A program made the position numbers and the translations under genes. Of a DNA stretch of 64,000 nucleotides, positions 22,593-33,868 are shown in pieces; the stretch's first letter is position 1; each line of letters starts with the position of its first letter. The stretch lies in assembly GCA_003049485.1 (NCBI GenBank), contig PYST01000001.1, forward strand, positions 1-64,000. Reading direction: 5' to 3'. The notes under the pieces were generated by a model. The model was not told where the DNA came from, searched no databases, and saw only the letters and a program-made list of their open reading frames with translations. The stretch comes from Ophioceras dolichostomum. Its lineage: Eukaryota > Ascomycota > Sordariomycetes > Magnaporthales > Ophioceraceae.

Positions 22593-25500
22593 GAGGGCGC
22601 TGTCGTTGCAATCCCAATCGGTTGTGTGTGTATTTGTGTGTCGGCTGGCGCTTGGATAAGCCTGCAGAACAGCGGCGCGAAAGTGTGTGCAGGTTGGAGG
22701 GTGTGGAGATTATGCCCTCTATCGGTGAAAGGGGAAGAGAGAAGGTTCTTCCTTCTTGGGCGGGAAGGTAAAAAAATGGAAAAGAAGAATAACAGAAAAC
22801 GAAATCAAGAAGAGAAGAAGAATAAGAAAATCCAGTTCCACTGGTCACTGGTGAATATTGGAGAGTGAGTCGACGGGAGGTGAAAGGAGGAGGTGGTGGG
22901 AACGACGAGAAAAAAAGGAAAAGTTGGGCATTGGGTGGTGTTGGTTGCCAACTGTGAAAGGAGGAGCGGAGGGAGGTTGGAGTTGGGCCGGCCGGCTCTT
23001 GGCTTTTTTTTTGTGGTTGGAGAGCCAAATACGGGATGGCTTTCAAGTGACTTTTTTCCCCCCTCTGGCTTCATCAATCGTTCTCGTTTTCTTGGTAACA
23101 CTTGCGCAGAAAGTGGAGATAAACGCTGATGTCGTCACTACACTCCATCATTGCTGCTGCCAGCTTGCTGGGCACCCCACAACGCTGTGCAGTAGCGTCA
23201 AGTTCACTCGCAGGGGGGTTGGACTCGATGGCTGGCCGCTATCTTTTGGCCATCACCGCGAAGATCTCATGTCATGTCGACTGTATGTGCAAAATGAAGG
23301 AAGCTGGCCTCTTGTTTCGAGCGGAGAGGATCGCTAGCCGAATACAGAGAGAGGACACTAGGCATCTCGAGTGATGAATTGGGATTCTAGATTACCTTTT
23401 CCGTTTCTTTTTTTGTATCCTCCATCACAAATGTGAGGTGCCCAGATAATAGAGTAGTGTGTAAGCCGGCGTGGGTTTTCCGCATGCAGAAGATCTACAT
23501 GTCAAAAATGATCCCTTCCTCACTCTCTCCATCTTCTGTGTCCTTCTCTATCTTTCGACTCCTGCATCCTATCTTCTTGCTCCAAAAACCTGCTCCCTTT
23601 TGCTTTTGCGTTTCTCAGTGGCCCAAAAATGTCCCTAGACATGAGCGTCTCGGGCTGGTGAAGCTTGTGGCGTGTTTGGTTGATCGTCGGAATTTCACAA
23701 GGAATGAGCCAGGAATGAGCCGGGAATGATCAGCTTCGTGATGCTGAGCTCCACACACCCCACGGCCTTGTTCCAATGAAACGTCCTTCGTCAGCAGAGA
23801 GAGGAACAGGAAGACAAAACCAAGAAGAAAGCCGCTCTCGGAGTACATACCCTCTGCTCTCCCCTCTCTGGTTTTTTTGTCTGACAGGCAGCTGGAATCC
23901 TCTAACTTACTTGTTGGCCTCGACGTTGGGCGGCGTGCCATGTGTGTCAATAGCTCCATGCAAGATAGGCATTCCATAATAACGGTGCAAGTAACGGCGG
24001 AAGGGGGGGCGGCGCCGGCGACCATCAAAGCGACCACGGACGTTGGGAGCTGAAAGAGCGGACTTGTTGGACCATTCCCAGATCCATCATCCCAGCAACT
24101 CGCCAACAACAACCACATCTATATCGCGAAGCTTGTACGCCCGTCCTCTATCCTTTTACAAAGACATCCATGCGAAACGCCTGCAAGCAAAACAACCTCT
24201 TCCAAAGCTTGGTGCCACGCAAATTTTGTTGGCTGTGATTTTCTTGCGAAACGAAACAGGGAATGCATGGGATGGTGGAACTTTCGAGATAGCAGATACC
24301 GATATTCAACCATCCTCCTTCCGTTTTAGCCTCCAAAGTCTCCCAATTTGTTTGTACAAGGAGGAGGCGGCATTGAGCACTTACATTTTCGGTAGAGACG
24401 CCACCGCGGCCTGTGTGTATGTATTACATTGATACTTCCGTACGGCCTTCACGCTGGCCCATTCCTACGAAGCCGCCCGGGAATACCGACAGAAGAGTTG
24501 CGGCGGTGTTGGGACCCCGTACGTTGTATCCTACTATTAGGCTGAGAGTTATCACCATAATGGGATGGAATGCGATCGGTTTGGTTTAGTGGGCTGATCA
24601 TAATGAGATGAGGTGTCGTAGTCCTCAATTCAACTCAGCCCAACCTCATCAGACAGTTCCGGCTTCCGGCGATTTGATAGCTAGTGACTGACAGACAGCA
24701 CTCGACCCCTTATCCTTCCCGACTCAAGCGTACCAATGGAGCTTGACCGGTTTTGAGGCTTTCGAGCTATTGAGGCAGCTTCATTGCCTCATTACGAAGT
24801 GTTAATGAGTTGGAAGTGCCCTGGAGGCTCGGACCTCGTGCAAGTGCCAAGGCCCCACACCAGCTTCCCGAAAAGGTGGGTGTTAGGCGGGGGTAATGCA
24901 GCCACCTGGGGCAAACATGCCGGCAGCGACACACGCCAGCCAGCACACCATATGGCTGACTGACCATCCATGAAAAAGCTCGTATCACGAACCAGCGAAC
25001 GATGGTGTCGTGTCTTCTCTCGCACAGAGAACCCTTTTATTTCAAGGCATGGAGAGGGGAGAGACACGTGATGGATGCATGCTACCTGGACCGACGCACA
25101 CAATTCGAATCCTTCCGTGTGTCCTGTGTCACAGCGATTGGACCGAGACAAGAGGCCGGCCACGACCCATGCACAGAACAAAGCGGTCGTTGGGTTTTAA
25201 AATCCAACAGCGCCTCCATTAGAACAGAGTCGCATAGCCCGTCGCCAACATGACGACGAGTTGCATCTGATTATTCCACCTTTATTCCATAGATTCCCCA
25301 ATCCCATCGCCATCCCCATCCTCCGGCTCTCGATCCAGCGCCACCAAATCGAGATCCTCAGGGAGCTGAATGTCTTGACCGCAGAACCCCCGCCCCTCAC
25401 TCCTCACTCGGGTGGCGCCGACTTTTGGGCGGGTATTTCGTAGCATTGTGTAAAACACGAACGCGGGACAGCCAGTCATCACCAATCATGCGTCAGACGA

Positions 25501-28500
25501 GTCGACAGGAACGAGCTTTACAAGTCACTCCAAGCTCACGCCGAAAGATGATACGAGCTCAATGGCTCCAACCCGAGGACACAAGCGTCTGTACATTGCA
25601 CACCATTGTGCTCGCCGTGCGGGGGTTCCAATATGGCATCCCTTGCATGCCGGAGCATCCAATTCCTCCGGTGTTGCGTTGCTTTCCTTCTCGGGGATTC
25701 CAAAGCCCGGACCGCTGTTGACGACGCTGCCATGGAGATTGTCACATCTCTCCACGGCCGCCCGGCAACTCTCGATATGGTTTTGCCCAGTCTGGTCCGG
25801 TCAATCTGGTCAAGGAGAATTTCACGCAATCATGTGGCCTTCGCGATTGGCCTGGCCAGTGCCTACCAGACCCTATCTCGCCTATCTGCCTCTGTGCCCA
25901 TATTTTGTTGCTGGCCCAACACCAGAACGTGCCCGAGTGTTTGTAAAACCAAGATTTCCAACAGTCCGCGTCTGGTCCAATCATCCTATCCTATCTATCA
26001 TCGAGATTCAAGCTTATCCGTCACAAGAAGCCGCTCTCCCACCAGGAATCCTTACAACCACATGCATATGCCGCCCTGCCTTGGATAGACACGAACCCTG
26101 GGGAAAATGAATTTTGATCGTCAGGAGCCAATGAGCAGGGAGGGCGGGAGGCTATCTTGATAAACGGGTTGCGGCATCTAGTGTTATGATCAGGGCAGGA
26201 TAGTCGATATTGCGTATGTGGCTTACCCAAGGATCCCGCGCCCCCGTCACGGCTCCTCAGATAGACGGGCTAAGGGCTACGGGCACTCCAGAAGCCCATC
26301 CAGGCCAGGAGAAACTGTTCCGGATGACCCGCTCAAAATGGAAGGCCGCATGTAAGAAGCCTCGAAGCCGTGGGCAAACATTGCGAAAACAGAAGGCGAA
26401 TTGACGAGATTGTGATTTCGAAAAACTCCCTGGATCCATGCCCGGTCCCCGGATTCCATTTCAAGCGGGGTACTTTCTCCAAGATGCGTGCGACCTTGGA
26501 AGATGTGACCGGATTTTGCCAGCAATCAGCAGTAGAGGTGTTGTGCGCATCGGATTTCCTTTTTCTCCTGTTCTCTTCCTCATCCCCTCCGTTATAAGAT
26601 GGTTCGTTTCTCTCAGCAGGTCCGTCCGGCTGGGAACCCGAGATATTTTGGTGATAGTGAGTGACATCGGGAGCTTGGAGGTTGATGTCTCACTCATCAG
26701 CGATAAGGATACCTCAACAATAGTTCCGTCCCAGAGGTCACGACACCATCAACGCAACTCTACCACCACAAAATATGGACTGGTGAGCTGACCGATGCTC
26801 ATCATCACGGAACATCGTCAATGAACAACTCAGGATCTCTTTTAAATCCCTCTCCGACCACCGGCGAAAACAGCTTCAGTTGTCGATAAACTTGGATGAT
26901 CCGACTAGGTCAGAGGAGAAACTGCGAATGGGAGAGAATAGGGGCAAGGAAAGTGGAAGTCACGTCATATCACATCAACCAGCTCCGTGCTGCTTCCGGA
27001 CCGATTCCATCAACACTTCCCGGAGTCTCCTCGCCTCCTCAAACCAGACAACGGCACGCACAGGGAGCTACGAGCGTCCGGAAATAACACCGGTTAGGAC
27101 AAGGGATGTGCCCGCGCCTGGTGTATTGGTAAACCAGCAGTTCTGTCCACCAAGCTACCTCCCCGTACATACCAGAATACACGGCGCTCTCAGCCAGCCC
27201 AGGTCCCGTCGTCTCACCAGCCCAAGCAAGTATCTACTTCTACACTCGGCCCCGAGCAAGATCATACCAAATAGGTACACAAACTGACCCCTGCAACCTG
27301 CTGTGTGTACCTAGGTAGGTAGGTAGGTCACACACAATAATAGCTTGATGAAAATCCTCCACAACAAATCTCGCACGCCGCGTACATACAGTTCTACTAG
27401 TACTAGCTCCTGCCAGTCCTGCCAGTGTGTGGCACCACGACGAAACACGCACGGGTTTCTTCATCTATTGCGCCGCGTCACGACCTTCGGGAACGGAGGG
27501 GGGTGAGGCAAACAGGTACCTAGGTTTCCGCTCCCCCCACATCCTCCGGGACATTCGGAGATGAAGATCGCCCGTGCTAGGGCTCACAAACTGTCGCCGA
27601 TCGCCGTCTCGGTGAAACCCCGGTTGGCCGACCGACGCCTCTGATCCGTCCGACGCGCTCACTGTTGTTGTTCATCGAAGTGAGTGGAGTGTCATGTCCA
27701 CCTAATAATAATGAACCGAACCCGACCAGCCCAGCTCGAGAGACAACGTATCTGTCTTTATCCGAGTATTCCAAGATCAAAATATTCTAGGAAACAATGG
27801 GAGAACGTAGAGAGATCCATAAAATAATCATTGGAAAACGCGCAGGTAGGTGAGGTAGGTAGGTGCAAAATATAGTACATATGGCAAAAACATCAAGAAG
27901 GAGACAGGCAGACGAGGGAGGCTCCCAAGTGCTGTAGACCTTTCCATTTCGCTCCACGTGTTTCCCGTCAACCGAGCCGAGAGAAAAATAGAACCCTAAT
28001 AATATAAGCACGAAACGAAACTCAAAACAATGAACCCGCGCCCTTCCTGTCCAAAAGAAAAGGTGGACTCTGCCGAAGCAGAATCACCCAAATATGTCAC
28101 CAGCTCGCCTCCTCCTCGACGTTTATCCCCTGTCTTTCGTCCCTGTCAGAGACACGGATCCTCCCCCGCTCCGTCTGTCTCTTTTTTCCCCCCAGGGTTT
28201 CAACCTCCAATTCGACGTACGTATGCGGACGCGCCTATCTTTCCATCCTTCCGAGTAGACATATGTCTGTATATGCCTCAGGGACACGTGGTGTGCATGT
28301 GAAGGTGAATGTAATGACTGGAAGATATCAGTAACATCCCGTAGATCTCTCTCCCAACAAGGGACGCGTAAATAGATCGCTAAGAATAGCAGCAGCCCAG
28401 CCAGCAGAATCAAATCATTTCTTCTTTTCCAAGTCTCGTCTCCACGTTTCATGAATCAGCTTGCTGAGCTTGCGATAGATGCTTCCCCCACATAAATCTC

Positions 28501-28501
28501 T
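22593..28501. other. Gene-poor 5.9-kb stretch
   Basis: Frames of up to 248 codons (23046-22300, overlapping the WSC promoter) and 182 codons (25562-26110) have no recognised domain or consistent codon pattern. CCTA/TAGG runs occur at about 27309-27328 and 27844-27864. No tRNA or other RNA gene found. Confidence 0.5.
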
Positions 28502-31500
28502 TCAACTCCCACCACCACTCGTCAGGTCCCTACCACCTCCACTGCTGCGAGCGGGGCTGTGGCCCGGGGTGTTGTTGCGGCTCCGGCTCTCCTCCCTCTC
28601 GATGTTCTCCACCATCTCTAGCACCCGGGTGGGCTGCCGTCTGAGGAGCCGCACGGCCTCGGCCGTCATGATGACGTGGGTGGAGGAGGGCTCGTCGGCC
28701 GACAGCCTCGAGTCGTCGCCGGGGTGGTGCTTATGCTGCCCCACCGTGGTAGACGTGTTGGGAGGAGGAGGAGGCGCTGAAGCGGCGGCGGCGGCGATAG
28801 TGGTGGTGGTGGTGTCCCTAGCGCCACTGCCGCAGGGGGTGTTCTCGTCCGCTATGATGTTTCCCTGGTCGTCGAGGGTCTTGCCCTTGAGCTCCAACGG
28901 TGTCGGAACGCGCACCATCTCCGGCGTTAACTTTGTCAGCAGCCCCCCACCCTCGAGGCTCGGGCCGTCCCAGAACGGGTCGAACTCGTCGCCGATTCCA
29001 AAGCTGCCTCCTCCTCCTCCTCCTCCTCCGGCGGCGGCGGACCGCGAGAGCGTTTCTTCTTCCACCTCCTTCTCTTTACCCTTGCCCTTGCTTGTCCTCC
29101 TCGGCGGAAGCCTAAGTCCGGCCGGCATGGGATCTTCTTCAGCAGTGAGATTTCGAGTCTCATCGAACTCTTCCTCTCCCTCTTCCTCTTCCTCCTCCTC
29201 GTCGTCATCATCATGGTCGTCGGGGTCCACAATCTCGACCTCCTCCTCCCTCTCGATGTCCGCATTGACGACGCGCAGCTTCTCCTTGGGCACCGAGAAC
29301 ATCACCTGTATCAAGCGGCTCTCCACCGCGCGCTCTACGTCCCAGTCGTCGTCGTGTCCGGCGTACGCCCCAAGGCTGCGGTAGTGGCCCCCGGAGCCAC
29401 CCGGAGTGGAAGGGCCGCCAGCAGCGGCGCTTGAAGAGCCCACGCCCGCGTCACCACCAGCCACATCCCCCGCCGCCTCCCAGGCCTCACGCCCTTGCTT
29501 CCTACGCAAGAGCATGCCGCCTAGGCCGGCGGGGCGCGGTTCGTAGTCGCCACCACCACCACCACCACCCTCCAAAAACGAGCTCGGACTCTCGTTGCGG
29601 CTCGTCTCGCCCGTGCCGGGGCCGGATCCGCCGCTGAACACGCGCCTCAAGCTGCCGAACCACGATCGGCGCGCCTTACTCTTACTCGGGCTGCCGGGTA
29701 CCAGGTCCTCGTCTTCTTCGTGCGTCGGCGACGGGGGAGACGTCACTCCTCCAAGGAGACTCCCGCTGCGCGGCCGGCTGCCGTCGTCTCCGCCGCTGTT
29801 TCTCCCTGGTCCTCCTGCTGCTGCTGCTGCTGTGGCTCCTGCGAGAAGTGTAGGGCCCTCGGCCTGCAGCGCCGCGAAGCTTGAGCGAGCAGTGTTGAAA
29901 GAGTTGCCGCTCGTGCTGACGCTGCTGCTGCCGGAGCTGCTCTCGAGGCGGCGGTCGTCGTCCTTGGCGGCTGCCGCCGTGGCCAACGCGACTATTCCGG
30001 CGCTGGTTCCCGGCCGAGAGGACCGGATGGAGCCGGACTGCGAGACGGCGTAGCTGAAGGCGCTGCGGTTGGAATCGGAGAGATTGCTGGCCGTGCGGCC
30101 TTCCTCGTCCACGAAGCTTGCGCTGGACGGGCTGAGGCCTGGCTTGGAGCGGACGGAGGCGCGGCGCGTGGGCGAGAGGCGTCCGCCACTGCTTGCACTC
30201 GCTGCAGCAGCGGCGGCACCTACAGCAGCAGCCGCAGCAACGGCGGGGCCCTTAACCGTCGTTGTACTGTGCGGGCCGATGCGGGCGGACAAGACCGCGT
30301 CCGTCGTGTCTATGTCCGACACCCAGTCCTGCACCTCCTGGTCCTGCCCGCCCCTCCCGCCGCTCATGGTAGCCTCCGCGCCCGAGATCCCATCACCAGC
30401 ACCACCACCGATCGCACCACCAGGAGGACCGGTGCTCACCGGTGTCAGGAACGGATCGCCAGCGAGGTCCCTTTCCTGCGAGTCCGGACTGATAGACGGC
30501 GACTTCTCGGGGAACTCGTCCTCGTCCGCCTCGTAGATAGGGTGGATCTCGCCAGGCCCCGCCAGGACGGGATGGTTATCGCCCGACGCCGAAGGCGAGT
30601 GATGGCCGACGTACAGCCCCCTCGCATTCCTGGGGTTAACAGGCTTGCGGGCGGGAGCGGGAGGGTAGAAGGTGGGCGACACGCGCGACCCGCGGAGCGA
30701 CTCGTAGCCGAGCGACCGGCCCGACGACGACCCTCCCACCCCTAGCCCCGACATCGACGAGGAAGACGAACCACCACCACCCGCTGCGGCCACGGAGCCC
30801 CGCGCGTAAGCGTCGCCCCCGCCATGGTACCAGTCGCGGGCGCGGTGCGAGTCCCACGAGAAGATGAAGTCGTCGTGGTCCGTCTCGGCCATCTCGTCGT
30901 CGGGCAGGAACATGTTAGCGTCCTGCGCGAGGGCGCGCATGGCCGAGTCGCGCGCGTGGCGCTTCTTGCGCCGCTGTCGGCGGCGGACGAAGAAGGCTAT
31001 CAGGATGACGGCGATGAGGACCGCGAGGCCGACTCCCAGCCCGACGCCGAGGCCGATGTCCCGGTTCTTTGACGAGGACGAGGAGTCGGCCGCTTGCTGT
31101 CCGGACGGGGAGGATGCGTAGACGGGGTTGGTGTACTCGTTGGCCCACGTCATCGAGGTCAGGTTGAGGAACATCGGCACGCCGCCGGACGCTCCGGCCT
31201 GGCGAGCCTTCAGCTTCGTCGTCGAAGAGGACGATATGCTGTATCCCCCGTAGACCACCATGACGTTTCCCGGGAGGAGGGCGGCTCCGTGGCCGAATAT
31301 GCCCGGCCCTGACGGCTGGGCGGTCGGGATTGTCCACTTCCAGCTGTCAAGTGTGGTGCCCATCGCCAGAACAGCCAGCTGAGGCTGCGCAGCCTGCGAG
31401 ATGCTGCCAACCCACCCGCCCAGAATGACGAGCGAGCTTCCATCGCCGCTGAGCACGGCCGAGTGGCCAGACCTGCTGTCCACTGTAGATGGCAATGCGG

Positions 31501-32623
31501 CGCGTGCTTCAAGCCCCTTCTTAACCGCCAGCTCTGTGTTAGCCGACGTAGCCGACGTCGCCGCCGCCGGCTGCTGAATATCGACGAAGCTCCACACTTC
31601 CTCCGGCAGGCTCCAAAGGGCCGCGGTGGAGATGTTGACGAAAGCCGATCTGGTGTGGCCGCCCAGCAGGACGTAGTTGGCCTGCTGGGTGACGACGCCG
31701 GAGCGGTTGGAGATGGAGGGCGTCAACGCCGTGAACGAGAACCCCGCCTCGGCCACCGGCGGGCCTTTGCTCGTGATCGGGCTGACGTTATAAGCTCCAG
31801 ACGCAAGAGGCGAGAGCTTGACCATCTGGTTCGAGTAGTATGCATTTTTGGTCCAGCTGGTCTCGGTCGTGTTCGATGGACACATGCCGCCGTAGGTGTA
31901 TACAGAGGCTGGGGATGCCTCCGGCTCCAGCTGCGTCGAGAAGCTCACGGCGCCCCCGAGGAGCGACGGGCCTACCTCCCAAGAGACAGAGCCATGTGAG
32001 CTGTGGCTCATCCATGTAGCCCCGGGGCCTATTAACGTCGAGTTTGGCGGGGTGAGCGTCCACACCGCCGGCAGGTTTGGCGACGCACATCCTCCGACGT
32101 AGGCGGCGATGGTGCCATTGCTGAGAAGTGACGGCGTGAAGGCTATTCTGGTTGTCGTGGTTGAGCCGTCTAGGAAGGGGAGGCTCGAGGAGAGCGATAG
32201 CACGCTGAGAGAGGACGCTTTCAAGGTCGATGAGACGTTAAGCGCCAGAAGGTCGACCGACAAGGAGGATGAGGTCGACGGCGTGAAGATATAGGCTGTG
32301 TCGTTTGCGAAGCCATGTTGATGTGATAGGCCATAGCCAGAGAGGGCTTCAGGCACCAGTATGGTTGTGGGGATGTATGGCAGTGTCTGTGGTGAGGCGG
32401 CCTCGACGACGGTCAGACTCGCCAGCAGCGCCGTCGCCAGCCTGGGGAGTCGGTGGCCTGTACGTCGTCGAGCTGCCTGTGGCGATGGTCTTGGAGTTGC
32501 CGCGATGGCGGCGGCGGCCGTCTGGGTCGATAAAGGTATCATCTTCCAGACTCGGAAGGCGGCCAGCGGCTCCTCGCCTGACATAGGTCTCGCGGTGCTT
32601 CTCCACCGCGAGCCAGCTGGCAT
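28502..32623 (-). CDS. Kelch-type single-pass membrane protein with long disordered tail
   Basis: One uninterrupted frame of 1373 residues. A signal sequence (LPRLATALLASLTVVEA, about 59-75) is followed by an ectodomain of about 440 residues with kelch/galactose-oxidase-like strand motifs (YVGGC, TYGGMCP, VLLGGHTRSAF, LVILGGWVG, VVYGGYS) and several N-glycosylation sequons. A membrane span (GLGVGLGVGLAVLIAVILIAFFV) ends in RRRQRRKKRH. The cytoplasmic tail, about 800 residues, is Ser/Gly/Ala-rich. It carries short conserved-looking islands (FIFSWDSHRARDWYHGGGDAY, VESRLIQVMFSVPKEKLRVVNAD, VIMTAEAVRLLRRQPTRVLEMVENI) and an acidic run near 1130. The layout is that of a surface receptor or scaffold that senses outside and docks partners inside, but the function is unknown. 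Internal methionines at 32584 and 32542 are alternative starts. The last keeps a more normal signal-peptide length. Confidence 0.85.
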   Translation of the reverse strand: MPAGSRWRSTARPMSGEEPLAAFRVWKMIPLSTQTAAAAIAATPRPSPQAARRRTGHRLPRLATALLASLTVVEAASPQTLPYIPTTILVPEALSGYGLSHQHGFANDTAYIFTPSTSSSLSVDLLALNVSSTLKASSLSVLSLSSSLPFLDGSTTTTRIAFTPSLLSNGTIAAYVGGCASPNLPAVWTLTPPNSTLIGPGATWMSHSSHGSVSWEVGPSLLGGAVSFSTQLEPEASPASVYTYGGMCPSNTTETSWTKNAYYSNQMVKLSPLASGAYNVSPITSKGPPVAEAGFSFTALTPSISNRSGVVTQQANYVLLGGHTRSAFVNISTAALWSLPEEVWSFVDIQQPAAATSATSANTELAVKKGLEARAALPSTVDSRSGHSAVLSGDGSSLVILGGWVGSISQAAQPQLAVLAMGTTLDSWKWTIPTAQPSGPGIFGHGAALLPGNVMVVYGGYSISSSSTTKLKARQAGASGGVPMFLNLTSMTWANEYTNPVYASSPSGQQAADSSSSSKNRDIGLGVGLGVGLAVLIAVILIAFFVRRRQRRKKRHARDSAMRALAQDANMFLPDDEMAETDHDDFIFSWDSHRARDWYHGGGDAYARGSVAAAGGGGSSSSSMSGLGVGGSSSGRSLGYESLRGSRVSPTFYPPAPARKPVNPRNARGLYVGHHSPSASGDNHPVLAGPGEIHPIYEADEDEFPEKSPSISPDSQERDLAGDPFLTPVSTGPPGGAIGGGAGDGISGAEATMSGGRGGQDQEVQDWVSDIDTTDAVLSARIGPHSTTTVKGPAVAAAAAVGAAAAAASASSGGRLSPTRRASVRSKPGLSPSSASFVDEEGRTASNLSDSNRSAFSYAVSQSGSIRSSRPGTSAGIVALATAAAAKDDDRRLESSSGSSSVSTSGNSFNTARSSFAALQAEGPTLLAGATAAAAAGGPGRNSGGDDGSRPRSGSLLGGVTSPPSPTHEEDEDLVPGSPSKSKARRSWFGSLRRVFSGGSGPGTGETSRNESPSSFLEGGGGGGGDYEPRPAGLGGMLLRRKQGREAWEAAGDVAGGDAGVGSSSAAAGGPSTPGGSGGHYRSLGAYAGHDDDWDVERAVESRLIQVMFSVPKEKLRVVNADIEREEEVEIVDPDDHDDDDEEEEEEEGEEEFDETRNLTAEEDPMPAGLRLPPRRTSKGKGKEKEVEEETLSRSAAAGGGGGGGGSFGIGDEFDPFWDGPSLEGGGLLTKLTPEMVRVPTPLELKGKTLDDQGNIIADENTPCGSGARDTTTTTIAAAAASAPPPPPNTSTTVGQHKHHPGDDSRLSADEPSSTHVIMTAEAVRLLRRQPTRVLEMVENIEREESRSRNNTPGHSPARSSGGGRDLTSGGGS

Positions 32624-33868
32624 GCGCGTGTCTCGGCTAGAAATAATGTGCTGGCAAATATGTACGCAGGAATATGACGACAGAAACTGCTAAGGGTAAG
32701 CAAAGTGAATAATAATAATAAAACCACCGCCGTCTTAACACCCAGCGCGGACAATCCTAGCCGACCTCTCAAATTGTCCTCCAGGCATCGCCGGGCCTGA
32801 TGCGTTGTCAACACATGTCAAGAGGGAAAGGAGGGGGACCAAAGTACGGGTAAAGACACAAGGTGTCCTAGAAAAACCCGAGAGTGATGGAGGACGATGA
32901 AAGGATGCCAAGAGGCGAGAAGAAGGGGAAGAGGGTTGTTGAAAGGTGCCGGGGTCAAGGTGACAACAGAACGGCGGCAGCGCTTGTATCTCGTCACTTT
33001 CATCAATAAAACAGATAAAGACGTTCACTGGCGCCAGCGACGACCCTTCAAAACCCTGGGTTGCTTTTGACAGGCCTCGCACCGACCAGCGACAGAACGA
33101 GGGGTCAAAGATCCCAAAAGAGGCCGAGAGGGTCCAATAGAGTGACCAAAAAGGGCTATGATGGGCGGAAATCCCTGCGCACATCGAACCCGCTGCGGGA
33201 GGGGGATAGCATGGGAGAGCTAGCGGGGAGCAACAGCAACAGAGCGTGGCGTGTTTTGGTTGCTGTCGCATCGCTGCGCTGGTTGGCACGGCAACAAGAA
33301 GTGATAAGCGGCAAAGAGGTTGTGGTCGCGAACTGATGTGCCCCACGCACAACGCGACTGTCACCGCCGTGATGTCTCCCAATTGAAAAAGAAAGGGAAA
33401 TGAAACCGATTGAACGCAAAACCGAAAAAAATAAAAAAAATAAGAACGGTATGTATGTACATGGGTGAGTTCGAGATGTGACTGCTTGATCACGGTCGGT
33501 CGGCATCACAGTTTGAGGAGGTGCTATGTACGAGATGGAATGGATGAAGACAGGAGGAAGCACCCGTGAGTTTGTCCCACCTTTTCGGCTGGCCGTCCGG
33601 GTGGCCGCAGGGACGACGATCTGATCAACACGACAAAGTTGGACAGCGGGACGAAACGAAATTAGGAATCGCATGAAATATCAATATCTATCACAATCAG
33701 AATACCCCAATCCTTCCTTCCGGACACACTCCCTCCTACAGAACACAGATCCCGGTGTGCAGTTAGCCTGAACGCCGACAACCCCCAAGCAAGCCCAGCC
33801 AGCCCCTTTCTCCCCGCCCTCCAAACATCACAACATCACACACACCTGCACACATGTAGAAACCCCCT
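32624..33868. other. Intergenic between two minus-strand genes
   Basis: Presumed promoter of the kelch gene and 3' region of the next gene. Minus-strand frames of up to 252 codons (33493-32735) read as low-confidence noise. Confidence 0.5.

Noticed and set aside
25562..26110. 182-codon plus-strand frame
   Set aside because: Overlapped by another frame of similar length on the same strand. The composition looks random and no motif is recognised.
28479..29384. 301-codon plus-strand frame
   Set aside because: Low-complexity Ser/Pro/Val antisense of the kelch protein tail, with no start context or domain.
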